Assembly: GCA_943328365.2 (NCBI GenBank) | Contig: CALPZT020000003.1 | Span: 1 to 19,737 of the forward strand | Length of the DNA stretch: 19,737 bases | Source: Bifidobacterium breve | GTDB lineage: Bacteria > Actinomycetota > Actinomycetes > S36-B12 | Direction of reading: 5' to 3' | Shown: in pieces, positions 1 to 7,382 of the stretch | Position numbering within the stretch: the stretch's first letter is position 1 | How the letters are laid out: each line of letters opens with the position of its first letter | Position numbers and translations under genes: made by a program | Notes under the pieces: model-generated | What the model saw: only the letters and a program-made list of their open reading frames with translations | Database searches by the model: none | What the model was told of the DNA's origin: nothing

Positions 1-1248
1 CCTCTGGACGATGCCGCTGACCACCATCGCTGTCTGCGCGCTGCCGGTCGGAACCTTGGTGAGGGAGAGCGCTGACGGCAGTACCGAGTACTGGATGGCT
101 GCCGATGCGCAGTCGCCGAGGGTCAGGTATTCGAAGCTCTCGGTCGCGACGTAGTTGACATAGCCCGAGCCGGTCGGGGAGAAGAGTGCGAATGCCTTGC
201 GCTCGAGCGCCTTCGTGCGATCGATCTCGGCGAGAAGGACCCGGGCCCGTTCCTCGTCGTCATGGGCGATCTCCAGGGAGCCGTACACGCGAATGGGCTG
301 CTTCGCCGATTCGACGCCCATGACTGCGGCGATCGACTCGGGGGGAAGCGCCATGCTCAGCCAGCGCGCGCCCTCGCGGGTTTGCTTGAGCCAGTCCAGA
401 CCCGACGCGGGGGATCCGGTGACCTCGGGGGTTGTGGGCGGGGTGATGAGAGCGGCGTCGAGCGAACCGCCACCCTTGCTCAGCAGCGTGGAGACCTTCG
501 CCACGGCGAACCATCCGACGCCCAGCGTGATCGCCGCGCTCGTGATGCGGCCGATCATGCGGTGGTCCTGCGGCTCGCCGCCGATGACGACGGTCGCGGC
601 ACGGCTCGTCGCAGACGTCAGTGCCGACTCTGCCTTCGCAAGGCCATAGGTCGCAACGCCGACGACGGCGCCGATCGCGACAGACTTGGCAGGGGAGACG
701 TCGCGCACTGAGTCCTCGAAGAAGCTCTGCGCCCCTCTCTTCGTCGCTCCCGGCATGTCCTCCGTGAGGAGCGAACCGGGTGCGGCCTTCCAGGGCTGAG
801 TGCTTGCCCACGAGGCGACGGCAAGTGCGGCGGAAGTGCCGAGAACGATCCCGGTGTCGCGCTTGCCTCGTCCGCCCGGCGCGGCGATGGCTGTGACGTT
901 CGCCGCCACGGTCGCAAGCGCGGTATGGGCAGCGAGGCGGGCGACGGCTCGACGGGATGACTCGTGCTCGCGCCAGGCGAGGGCAACCGATGCGCCTGCC
1001 GCACCAGACGCGACGGCTCCGGCCACGAGCAGGCGGGCTCCGACGGAAGGGCTCTCCGAGCGCGAGATTCGCGAGGCGATCGCGGACAGCACGGAGCTGC
1101 CAGCGCTCATCACGCCGTAGGCGGCCGCGGCGGTCGTGCCGGTGACGATCGACTGATCGACGGAGCCACGGGTGAGCAGGTTGGGTTGGTACGAGCGGCC
1201 GACGGCGAATGCCGCGCCGAACAGTCCTGCGCGTGACGAATAGTCCAT
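1..1248 (-). CDS. Membrane-anchored alpha/beta-hydrolase (Abhydrolase_9-like), 3' end missing
   Basis: This reading frame is open from ATG 1248 to the left edge (416 codons, no stop), so the C-terminus is missing. The N-terminal 250 or so residues are Ala/Gly/Val-rich with several probable membrane helices. The part after that aligns by eye with the hydrolase at 1356-3407: both have an (M)AL-PE-I-AV-G segment, then GxGYxNYxxxE-xEYLTxGDCA, then Q-x4-PSALxL. They are therefore paralogs. In the neighbour, this block precedes a GESLG nucleophile elbow; here the elbow would lie beyond the window edge, so catalytic residues cannot be checked. The start is supported by GGGAG 6-7 nt upstream. The gene is divergent from its paralog, with 107 bp between start codons. 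The family is known from mycobacteria and related actinobacteria as membrane-anchored serine hydrolases. The substrate is unknown; a lipid or envelope ester is an inference. Confidence 0.82.
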   Translation of the reverse strand, partial: MDYSSRAGLFGAAFAVGRSYQPNLLTRGSVDQSIVTGTTAAAAYGVMSAGSSVLSAIASRISRSESPSVGARLLVAGAVASGAAGASVALAWREHESSRRAVARLAAHTALATVAANVTAIAAPGGRGKRDTGIVLGTSAALAVASWASTQPWKAAPGSLLTEDMPGATKRGAQSFFEDSVRDVSPAKSVAIGAVVGVATYGLAKAESALTSATSRAATVVIGGEPQDHRMIGRITSAAITLGVGWFAVAKVSTLLSKGGGSLDAALITPPTTPEVTGSPASGLDWLKQTREGARWLSMALPPESIAAVMGVESAKQPIRVYGSLEIAHDDEERARVLLAEIDRTKALERKAFALFSPTGSGYVNYVATESFEYLTLGDCASAAIQYSVLPSALSLTKVPTGSAQTAMVVSGIVQR

Positions 1249-1343
1249 CGTGACTCCCTGACATCAATCAGCTCATGAGCAGACCCAGAGCGAGTCTGCA
1301 TGCTGTGCAACAGGATAGGGGCTCCACCCATACCCCGGTCAGG

Positions 1344-1349
1344 CAGAAT
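1344..1349 (+). promoter_or_regulatory. Possible leaderless -10 box for the 1356 hydrolase
   Basis: CAGAAT lies exactly 6 nt before ATG 1356, the same geometry as the TANNNT boxes elsewhere in this window. The first base deviates from the consensus T and no clear -35 is seen, so this is weak support. It does favour ATG 1356 over the in-frame ATG at 1275. Confidence 0.3.
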
Positions 1350-1355
1350 GCGCAC

Positions 1356-3407
1356 ATGGCCCGCCAACTTCGCCGCGCATCGTGGGTGACCGCTTGGGCG
1401 GGGGATCGATCGGTGCAGGCGGGCGTTGCCGGAGCGTCGTGGTCGGTGGCCGGAACGCTTGCCCGAGGCCTGCTCCCGCGCTCGCCGCTGCAGCAGGCGG
1501 TGGCAACCGGCGTCGTTGCCACGGCCCACTTTCAATTGACCGCAACAGCCTGGTCGGCCCTCGAGGCCCTGGCCTCGAAGCCCGGTGCGCGGCCGACCCT
1601 GCGGGCGAGCATCATCGTCGCGGCGGGCGCCATGGCGGGCGGTGTCGCTGCATCCGCCGCCACCGCGCCGGTGGCAGGGCGATCACTTCCGGCAGCGGCA
1701 GCAGGTACCGCCGGTCGAATCGTGGCCTTCGCCGGGCTCGCGGGCGGGGCAGCGGCGTGCTGGGAGGAGCTCCTGCAGCGCCGGCTCGGCCTGCGGCCGG
1801 GGCTTGACACCACCCTCGTGCCGGCGGTCGCAACAGGGGCGGCCGTCGTCGGCTTCAGCGTTGCCATGCGCGCGCGTCGGGCCCATCGATACGGCATCGT
1901 CGAACCGCAGCGCCACGCTGTCCGATCCGCCGATGCCACGACCATGATCAAGGCCGCTGGCCTCGGTGTCTCGTCCGCAGTCGGACTCGCAGCGCTCATG
2001 GTCGGCGAGCAGTTGGCCGCGAGAGGCCTGGAGCGACTCGGCGCCAAAGCCCTCGGCCGAGACACCGGAGCCCTCGGTTCGCTGGTCGCGCATGGTGCCG
2101 TCCTCGGCGCGATGGGCACTGGCGCGGCGATGGGCCTGCAGCGACTCACGGCAGTGGTCGAGCGCCGCGATGACGTCGTCGAGCCGGCGTACCCGATGCC
2201 CCCGACCTCCTCGAATGTCTCCGCGGGTCCCCGCAGCGCCATGCCTTTCGCATCGATGGGCAAGGAGGGACGTCGCTTCGTCCTCATGGCCCTGTCCCCG
2301 GAGGAGATCACAGCGGTAACCGGCGAGCGGGCGATGAGCCCGGTTCGAGTCGTCGGTGGCTACGAGTCGGCCCCCGACACCGCCGAGCGAGCCAGGCTCA
2401 CCGTTCAGGACATGATCGACTGCGGTGCATTCGAGCGCAGCATCATCTGCATCGGGGTCCCGACCGGGGTCGGCTACTTCAACTACACCGTTGCAGAAGC
2501 CCTCGAGTACCTCACCGGAGGCGACTGCGCCACCGTCGTGCCGCAGTATGCGCTCGTCCCGTCCGCCCTTGCACTCAATCGCACCCGTGATGGCGAGGAG
2601 CTCACGAGGCTTGTCCTCGAGGGCATACGCGATCGCATCGGAGCGATGCCGGTGGGTACTCGGCCACGGGTATTCATCATCGGCGAGAGCCTGGGCGCGA
2701 ATATCGCGCTCGATACTGCGATGGTGCCCGGCTCGGTCTCGGGCATTCCAGTGATGACCGAACTCGGGGTTGCCGGCGGGCTTTACCTCGGCGTGCCCTT
2801 CCGCACCGAGATGTGGAATATCTGGCGGGCGAATCCCGAGGCCGTCGATCCGGCCGGCGTGCTCGTCCAGGTGAGTGATCCAGCCCTGCTCCCTGTTCTT
2901 TCGGACGGCCAGGTGCGCCACCTCATGGTCGTGCACGACGACGATCCGGTGAGCAAGTTCGGCTACAGCATGGTCGTGCAGCCGCCGTGGTGGATGGGCC
3001 CAGCCGCGACGCGGCCACCGCTCGTGCCCCGCGAGGCGAAGTTCCGCCCGATCACCTCGTTCATCCTCGCGACGATCGACCTGCTCAACGGGATGAACTC
3101 GCGTCCCGGAACCTTCGCGAGGGTCGGCCATGACTACCGCATCGATGCGCGGGTCGGCATTGAACGTGCCTTCGGGCTTTCGACGACCCCTGCGCAGGCC
3201 GATGCCATTGAGGAGGCACTGCGCCGGCGTGAGCAGCAGTGGGCCACCCGGCGAATGGTCGCGCGCAAACTCGACCGCGCCCGCCGGTCGATCGAGAAGA
3301 CCATGGAGGAGTGGGGAACGACCGTTGCGGATGTCGATCCGACCGTCGAGAACGCACTCGGCCCGCTGTCGTGGTTCGGTCAGATCAGCGGGCCTCCCGG
3401 GTCATGA
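1356..3407 (+). CDS. Membrane-anchored alpha/beta-hydrolase (Abhydrolase_9-like)
   Basis: This is a 683-residue protein when started at ATG 1356. An in-frame ATG at 1275 would add 27 residues that look non-coding. Roughly residues 10-260 are Ala/Gly-rich and hold several probable membrane helices (N-terminal domain type Abhydrolase_9_N). The catalytic domain follows. It contains VVGGYESA, GVGYFNYTVAEALEYLTGGDCA and the nucleophile elbow GESLG with Ser445. Likely acid and base are an Asp in HDDDP (528-530) and His592 in GHDYR. Order and spacing fit the Abhydrolase_9 family of actinobacterial membrane serine hydrolases, whose substrates are mostly unknown. The gene is divergent from a truncated paralog at 1-1248. 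The next gene's putative promoter starts two bases after its stop codon. Family call is good; lipase or esterase action on envelope lipids is an inference. Confidence 0.88.
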   Translation: MARQLRRASWVTAWAGDRSVQAGVAGASWSVAGTLARGLLPRSPLQQAVATGVVATAHFQLTATAWSALEALASKPGARPTLRASIIVAAGAMAGGVAASAATAPVAGRSLPAAAAGTAGRIVAFAGLAGGAAACWEELLQRRLGLRPGLDTTLVPAVATGAAVVGFSVAMRARRAHRYGIVEPQRHAVRSADATTMIKAAGLGVSSAVGLAALMVGEQLAARGLERLGAKALGRDTGALGSLVAHGAVLGAMGTGAAMGLQRLTAVVERRDDVVEPAYPMPPTSSNVSAGPRSAMPFASMGKEGRRFVLMALSPEEITAVTGERAMSPVRVVGGYESAPDTAERARLTVQDMIDCGAFERSIICIGVPTGVGYFNYTVAEALEYLTGGDCATVVPQYALVPSALALNRTRDGEELTRLVLEGIRDRIGAMPVGTRPRVFIIGESLGANIALDTAMVPGSVSGIPVMTELGVAGGLYLGVPFRTEMWNIWRANPEAVDPAGVLVQVSDPALLPVLSDGQVRHLMVVHDDDPVSKFGYSMVVQPPWWMGPAATRPPLVPREAKFRPITSFILATIDLLNGMNSRPGTFARVGHDYRIDARVGIERAFGLSTTPAQADAIEEALRRREQQWATRRMVARKLDRARRSIEKTMEEWGTTVADVDPTVENALGPLSWFGQISGPPGS

Positions 3408-3409
3408 CG

Positions 3410-3415
3410 TACGGT
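3410..3415 (+). promoter_or_regulatory. Putative -10 box giving a leaderless mini-ORF ahead of the TAP-like hydrolase
   Basis: TACGGT lies 6 nt before ATG 3422, so transcription would begin at or next to that ATG. The box starts two bases after the stop of the upstream hydrolase. No convincing -35 was found. Confidence 0.4.
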
Positions 3416-3421
3416 GGCCGC

Positions 3422-3448
3422 ATGCGTGCAGCGAGGTGTGGCCGATGA
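3422..3448 (+). CDS. Possible 8-codon leaderless upstream ORF (MRAARCGR)
   Basis: ATG 3422 sits 6 nt after TACGGT and opens an 8-codon frame that ends in TGA at 3446-3448. The stop overlaps the ATG at 3445 of the TAP-like hydrolase as ATGA, the arrangement used for translational coupling. The hydrolase also has its own Shine-Dalgarno-like GAGGT inside this mini-ORF. The peptide is Arg-rich with one Cys. Leaderless short ORFs upstream of genes are known in mycobacteria. Here the evidence is positional only and it may be chance. Confidence 0.35.
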   Translation: MRAARCGR

Positions 3449-4962
3449 TCGTTCGCTATGGGTTCACGCGGATCGCCGCTGCCGCGGTGGGCATCGCCAC
3501 GGCAGCAGCCGCATTCGTCCTTCCCACCACCGCGGTTCGGGCTGCCGATACTCCCGCTGGCCTCGACGCGTATTACGCACAGGTGCTCGAATGGACGAGC
3601 TGCAGCAGCGGGCTTTCATGCGCATGGCTCACCGTTCCGCTCGACTACGCGAAGCCCGACGGCCAGACCATCCGTCTGCGCGTCGGCAAGGCGGCAATGA
3701 CTGGGCCGGCCGAGGGCCGACAGGGCTCGCTCGTCGTGAATCCCGGAGGACCGGGGGCTCCTGCGGTCGACTTCGCCCGGTCAGTGGCCGATGGCATCGC
3801 ACCGAATGTGGCGCGGTCATTTGACGTCGTCGGGTTCGACCCCCGCGGGGTCGGGCTGTCGCAGCCGATCGTATGCATGACCGGTGAGCAGACCACCCGC
3901 TGGCTTCAAGCAGACCAATCGCCGGATACCCCGGCCGAGGTTCGCCGGCTCATGCGCCTCTCGGCCGACCTCGCGAAGGGCTGCCTGACGAAGTCGCCGC
4001 TCATGGCTCGACATGTCGGCACGGAGAACACCGTGCGCGACATGGACATTCTTCGCCAGGCGCTCGGCGACTCGTCGCTCAACTTCCTCGGCTTCTCCTA
4101 CGGCACCTACCTCGGCACGCTGTATGCAGAGCAGTTTCCGGAGCGGGTCGGCCGCTTCGTCCTCGATGGAGCGCTCGATCCGAGCCTGGACCTCATGGAG
4201 ATCTCAAAGGGGCAGTCCGGGGGATTCCAGGTCGCGATGCAGCGTTTCGCCAAGGACTGCAGTCGGCGCGACTCCTGCCCCTACGCGGGCAGCGCCGCAA
4301 ATGTGCTCGGCGGGATCAACGCCCTGCTCGCGCAACTCGACCGCAAGCCGATGAAGGCAACGGGCAGCCGCCGGCTCCTGCAGTCCGATGCCGTGACGGC
4401 ACTCTTCACCTCGATGTACTCCGAGACGATGTGGCCCTCGCTGCGCAGCGCCCTGGAGGAGGCCGTGAAGGGCGACGGCAGCGGGCTTCTCGACCTGGCC
4501 GACTACGCAAATGACCGCACCGGCCCGAACAGCTACTCCGGCAATCTCACCTCGGCGTTCATCGCGATCTCATGCTGGGACACTCCTGCGCCCCCCGGAG
4601 CCGCGGGGCTGGCCCGAGCAGCGGCGAAGTGGTCGAAGGGGGCGGGTGTCCCGGTCATGGCGCGGACGATGTCCTGGGGCAATGCCCCGTGCTCCCAGTG
4701 GTACGGCCGCACCGCGCGAGTCCCCGCCCCGGCTTCGAGTACGACGACCGCCCCGATCCTCATCGTGGGCACCACCTACGACCCGGCCACGCCGTACTCG
4801 TGGTCCGTCGCACTGAACCGGCAATTGCCCACGTCGACGCTGCTTACCTACCAGGGCGACGGGCACACGGCCTACGGGGGCGAATCCGCCTGCATCAATC
4901 GCCTCATCGATGCCTACCTGATCAAGGGAGTGCAGCCGGCTGCGCGGACAGTTTGCCGCTAG
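3445..4962 (+). CDS. Secreted TAP-type alpha/beta-hydrolase (tripeptidyl aminopeptidase-like)
   Basis: The protein has 505 residues and is exported: an N-terminal signal peptide (positive MIVRYGFTR, Ala-rich core) ends near Ala33-Ala34. Unlike many actinobacterial relatives there is no lipobox Cys, so it is probably released rather than lipid-anchored. The alpha/beta-hydrolase core shows NPGGPG (oxyanion region), FDPRGVGLS, and the elbow GFSYG with Ser218. Asp446 in YDPATPY and His474 in GDGHTAYG complete the triad; these C-terminal motifs are typical of the TAP_C domain. Family members remove N-terminal peptides (Streptomyces tripeptidyl aminopeptidase, SlpD/E) or act as mycobacterial envelope esterases/proteases (CaeA/Hip1), so the substrate could be peptide or ester. 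The start is set by GAGGT 7 nt upstream and by the signal peptide; the open frame upstream lacks coding character. Confidence 0.9.
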   Translation: MIVRYGFTRIAAAAVGIATAAAAFVLPTTAVRAADTPAGLDAYYAQVLEWTSCSSGLSCAWLTVPLDYAKPDGQTIRLRVGKAAMTGPAEGRQGSLVVNPGGPGAPAVDFARSVADGIAPNVARSFDVVGFDPRGVGLSQPIVCMTGEQTTRWLQADQSPDTPAEVRRLMRLSADLAKGCLTKSPLMARHVGTENTVRDMDILRQALGDSSLNFLGFSYGTYLGTLYAEQFPERVGRFVLDGALDPSLDLMEISKGQSGGFQVAMQRFAKDCSRRDSCPYAGSAANVLGGINALLAQLDRKPMKATGSRRLLQSDAVTALFTSMYSETMWPSLRSALEEAVKGDGSGLLDLADYANDRTGPNSYSGNLTSAFIAISCWDTPAPPGAAGLARAAAKWSKGAGVPVMARTMSWGNAPCSQWYGRTARVPAPASSTTTAPILIVGTTYDPATPYSWSVALNRQLPTSTLLTYQGDGHTAYGGESACINRLIDAYLIKGVQPAARTVCR

Positions 4963-5024
4963 TCACGAGCAGGGTTGATCGACGGCCACCAGTGCGTCGA
5001 CCTAGGCGCATCGGTCATTGATCC

Positions 5025-5042
5025 GGGGGACCTCCGACCCCC
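5025..5042 (+). promoter_or_regulatory. GGGGG-N8-CCCCC palindrome, DosR/DevR-box-like or weak terminator
   Basis: The core GGGACCTCCGACCC fits the GGGAC-Y-T-NN-G-N-CCC form often seen in actinobacterial DosR/DevR sites. It is 166 bp upstream of the GT4 start and 62 bp after the TAP-like stop. The same bases could form a 5-bp GC hairpin followed by TTT, so a weak terminator is the alternative. Confidence 0.35.
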
Positions 5043-5164
5043 TTTGCGCACGCTCGGCTGCCGGCAGGAGCATGCCTCGGCGCGGCGTGATGAAAGCGTG
5101 AGCGCTCCTCCATGCCACGGCGAACATCCTCTGCGAACGTCACCTCATGTACACATCGAGCCTG

Positions 5165-5180
5165 CTGCCGAAAGCGGCAG
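5165..5180 (+). other. Small hairpin in the leader of the GT4 operon
   Basis: CTGCCG-AAAG-CGGCAG forms a perfect 6-bp stem with a 4-nt loop. It ends 13 nt before the AGGAGG ribosome site (5194-5199) of the GT4 gene, so it would lie in the 5' leader. A role in mRNA stability or translation is possible but unproven. No riboswitch architecture is visible in the rest of 4963-5207. Confidence 0.3.
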
Positions 5181-5207
5181 GACCGCAGACAACAGGAGGC
5201 ATGCATC

Positions 5208-6353
5208 GTGTTGCAGATCGCCATGGTCAGTACCTATCCGCCGACGCAGTGCGGGCTCGCCACCTTCACCCGGTCGCTCGTGCAGGGCATGCTCGAGTGC
5301 GGGACCCAGAGCGGGGTTGTTCGTCTAGCCGCTGGACGAGAGCCGAATCCAGGGCGGCCGGTCATCCACGAGCACGTGCCTGGTCCGGGGGTAGCGCGGA
5401 CGGTCGACGTGCTCAATGCCCACGACGCGGTGATCTTCCAGCATGAGTACGGGATCTACTCGGGGCCCGATGGTGATGATGTCCTGAACCTGATGGAGGG
5501 AACGACCGTCCCGATCATCGTTGTCCTCCATACCGTTCTCGCCGCTCCGAGACTGCACCAGCGCTACGTTCTCCAGCGCATCATCGACCGGGCGGATGCG
5601 CTCGTCACCATGACCGAGACCGGTCGGCGAAATCTGCTGCGCGGTTACGACGTCGACCGCCACAAGGTGCACGTCATCCCGCATGGAGCCGCTGACCTGC
5701 GCGCCACTCGGGCGGAAGCGAGCGGGCGGCCGTCGACGGTCCTTACCTGGGGGCTTCTCAGCGAGGGCAAGGGCATCGAGTGGGGCATCGAGGCGATTGG
5801 GATGCTTGCTGAGGCAAACCCGGAGTTGAAGTACCTCGTCGCGGGCCAGACGCATCCCAAGGTGCTCATCGAGCACGGAGAGCGGTACCGAACCAGGCTC
5901 ATGAGGCTGGCCGAGGAGCTCGGCGTTGGATCGCGCGTCCACTTCGTGAACGACTACCTCGACCAGAGGCTCCTGCACGGGCTTATCCGGAAGGCCGACA
6001 TCATCCTGCTCCCGTACGACTCCAAAGACCAGGTGACCTCGGGAGTGCTCACCGAGGCGGTCGTTGCCGGCAAGCCGATCATCTCGACCCGCTTTCCGCA
6101 TGCGGTCGAACTCCTGTCGCGCGGTGCGGGCTGGCTCGTCGAGCAGCGCGACTCGGTGGGCATCGCCGCCGGCATCCATCACCTCCACTCGACGCCGAGC
6201 GCTGCCGATCACATGTCGAAGGCGACCTCGGCGATTGCGAACGATTTCCTGTGGAGTTCGGTGGCAGACCGCTACCTGCGGCTCGCGGGGAACCTTGTCG
6301 GTGCACGTGCCGATGTGCCCCTTGGTGCCCTGGCCACGACCGCTCGGTGGTGA
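5208..6353 (+). CDS. GT4-family (GT-B fold) glycosyltransferase
   Basis: The 381-residue protein starts at GTG 5208, fixed by a perfect AGGAGG with 8-nt spacing; the open frame upstream is Arg/Cys-rich and unlikely to be coding. The N-terminus (AMVSTYPPTQCGLATFT, about residues 5-21) is the acceptor-side start of a GT-B enzyme, followed by FQHEYGIY and a VLHT strand. The donor-side half begins near TWGLLSEGKGIEWGIEA and ends with LLPYDSKDQVTSGVLTEAV. Its Glu283 and the preceding SG match the donor-binding E-x7-E region of GT4 enzymes. No signal peptide or membrane helix is seen, so it is cytoplasmic. It is the first gene of a tight operon with 9 bp to the next gene. Donor and acceptor sugar cannot be read from sequence. 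The GH130 partner makes a mannoside plausible, but that is an inference. Confidence 0.88.
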   Translation: MLQIAMVSTYPPTQCGLATFTRSLVQGMLECGTQSGVVRLAAGREPNPGRPVIHEHVPGPGVARTVDVLNAHDAVIFQHEYGIYSGPDGDDVLNLMEGTTVPIIVVLHTVLAAPRLHQRYVLQRIIDRADALVTMTETGRRNLLRGYDVDRHKVHVIPHGAADLRATRAEASGRPSTVLTWGLLSEGKGIEWGIEAIGMLAEANPELKYLVAGQTHPKVLIEHGERYRTRLMRLAEELGVGSRVHFVNDYLDQRLLHGLIRKADIILLPYDSKDQVTSGVLTEAVVAGKPIISTRFPHAVELLSRGAGWLVEQRDSVGIAAGIHHLHSTPSAADHMSKATSAIANDFLWSSVADRYLRLAGNLVGARADVPLGALATTARW

Positions 6354-6362
6354 GGGTCAGCC

Positions 6363-7382
6363 ATGAATGAAGGACATCTCCTTACCCTCTCCGACCCATT
6401 CGGGGTGTTCGAGCACTGCATCGGACCGGAGCCCAGACGCGAGTACGGCTTCTGCGTCGACGATGTGGCCAGGGCGCTCATCCTGCTCAATCGAGCCGAC
6501 ATGCTCGGCGAGCCGATCTCGCTGGACGCGCGGCTTCTCGCCGACCGCTCGCTGACCTTCGTCATCGATGCGCAGAGTCCGCAGGGCCTGTTCGTGAACC
6601 GTCGCGCGATCGATGGAAGCTGGTACGGGACGCCCGCCGTGGAGGACCACTGGGGTCGGGCGCTGTGGGCGCTGGGCGACGTCGCAGGCTCCTCGAGCAT
6701 GCGACGCGACCAGGCGCTCGCGGCATTCGAGCTCGGCGCTCAGCACCGCGCCCCCTTCCTGCGATCGATGGTGTTCGCTGGCCTCGGCGCCGCCTCCGTG
6801 GTGAGCGTGCTCCCAGGCAATGACGTGGCCGCGCAACTGCTGCGCGATGCGGCCGACCGGGTGCCGCAGGCCGCGGCGGCACGTGACGGTCGAGTTGGTT
6901 GGCCATGGCCTGAGCCGCGGCTCACGTACGCCAACGGGGCAATCCCCGAGCTCCTCATTCGGGCCGGGCACCTTCTCGGTGACGAGCAGGTGCTCGAGAG
7001 GGGACTCGCCCTGCTTGAGTGGCTCATGGAGGTGGAGATGATCGGTGGGCATCTTTCGATCACCCCGGTCGGAGGCTGGGGGCCGGGGGAGCTGCGCCCA
7101 GGCTTCGACCAGCAGCCGATCGAGGTCACGGCGCTCATCGATGCCTGCGTCGCGGCTCACCGAGTGACCGGCGACAGTTCATGGCTGGACGGCGTCGAAC
7201 TGGGGGTCGCCTGGTTTGACGGTGACAACGATGCGGGCATCCCGATGGGCAACCCATACACGGGCGCCGGCTACGACGGCCTCCACCCGCATGGCCGCAA
7301 CGAGAATCAAGGAGCCGAGTCGACGCTCGCGTATCTCATGGCCGTTCAGTCGGCCTCGCACCTGCGTCGGTCACGACGATGA
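6363..7382 (+). CDS. Probable (alpha/alpha)6-barrel glycan-active protein of the GT4-GH130 cluster
   Basis: The 339-residue soluble protein has no signal peptide. It is built of repeated amphipathic helices joined by Gly- and aromatic-rich loops, which suggests an (alpha/alpha)6 toroid like that of six-hairpin glycosidases. Distinctive motifs are YGFCVDDVARAL (28-39, with paired Asp33-Asp34), a VEDHWGRALWALG segment, WPWPEPRLTYANGAIPELL, and near the C-terminus GLHPHGRNENQGAESTLAYL. Paired acidic residues and Trp/His-rich loops fit a carbohydrate-binding cleft. From memory, this type occurs next to or fused with GT4 proteins and beside GH130 genes, and databases often call it a glycosyltransferase for that reason. 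I do not know a proven activity. It lies 9 bp after the GT4 gene and overlaps GH130 by ATGA, so it is translationally coupled. Confidence 0.72.
   Translation: MNEGHLLTLSDPFGVFEHCIGPEPRREYGFCVDDVARALILLNRADMLGEPISLDARLLADRSLTFVIDAQSPQGLFVNRRAIDGSWYGTPAVEDHWGRALWALGDVAGSSSMRRDQALAAFELGAQHRAPFLRSMVFAGLGAASVVSVLPGNDVAAQLLRDAADRVPQAAAARDGRVGWPWPEPRLTYANGAIPELLIRAGHLLGDEQVLERGLALLEWLMEVEMIGGHLSITPVGGWGPGELRPGFDQQPIEVTALIDACVAAHRVTGDSSWLDGVELGVAWFDGDNDAGIPMGNPYTGAGYDGLHPHGRNENQGAESTLAYLMAVQSASHLRRSRR

Noticed and set aside
260..1267. Long open frame on the minus strand, 335 codons, Arg/His-rich
   Set aside because: It is an off-frame reading of the true hydrolase gene 1-1248. The protein is low in hydrophobic residues and shows no motif, while the other frame aligns with the paralog.
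1683..3131. 482-codon open frame on the minus strand
   Set aside because: It is antisense to the catalytic domain of the hydrolase at 1356-3407. Composition is rich in Arg, Asp, Glu and His with no family motif.
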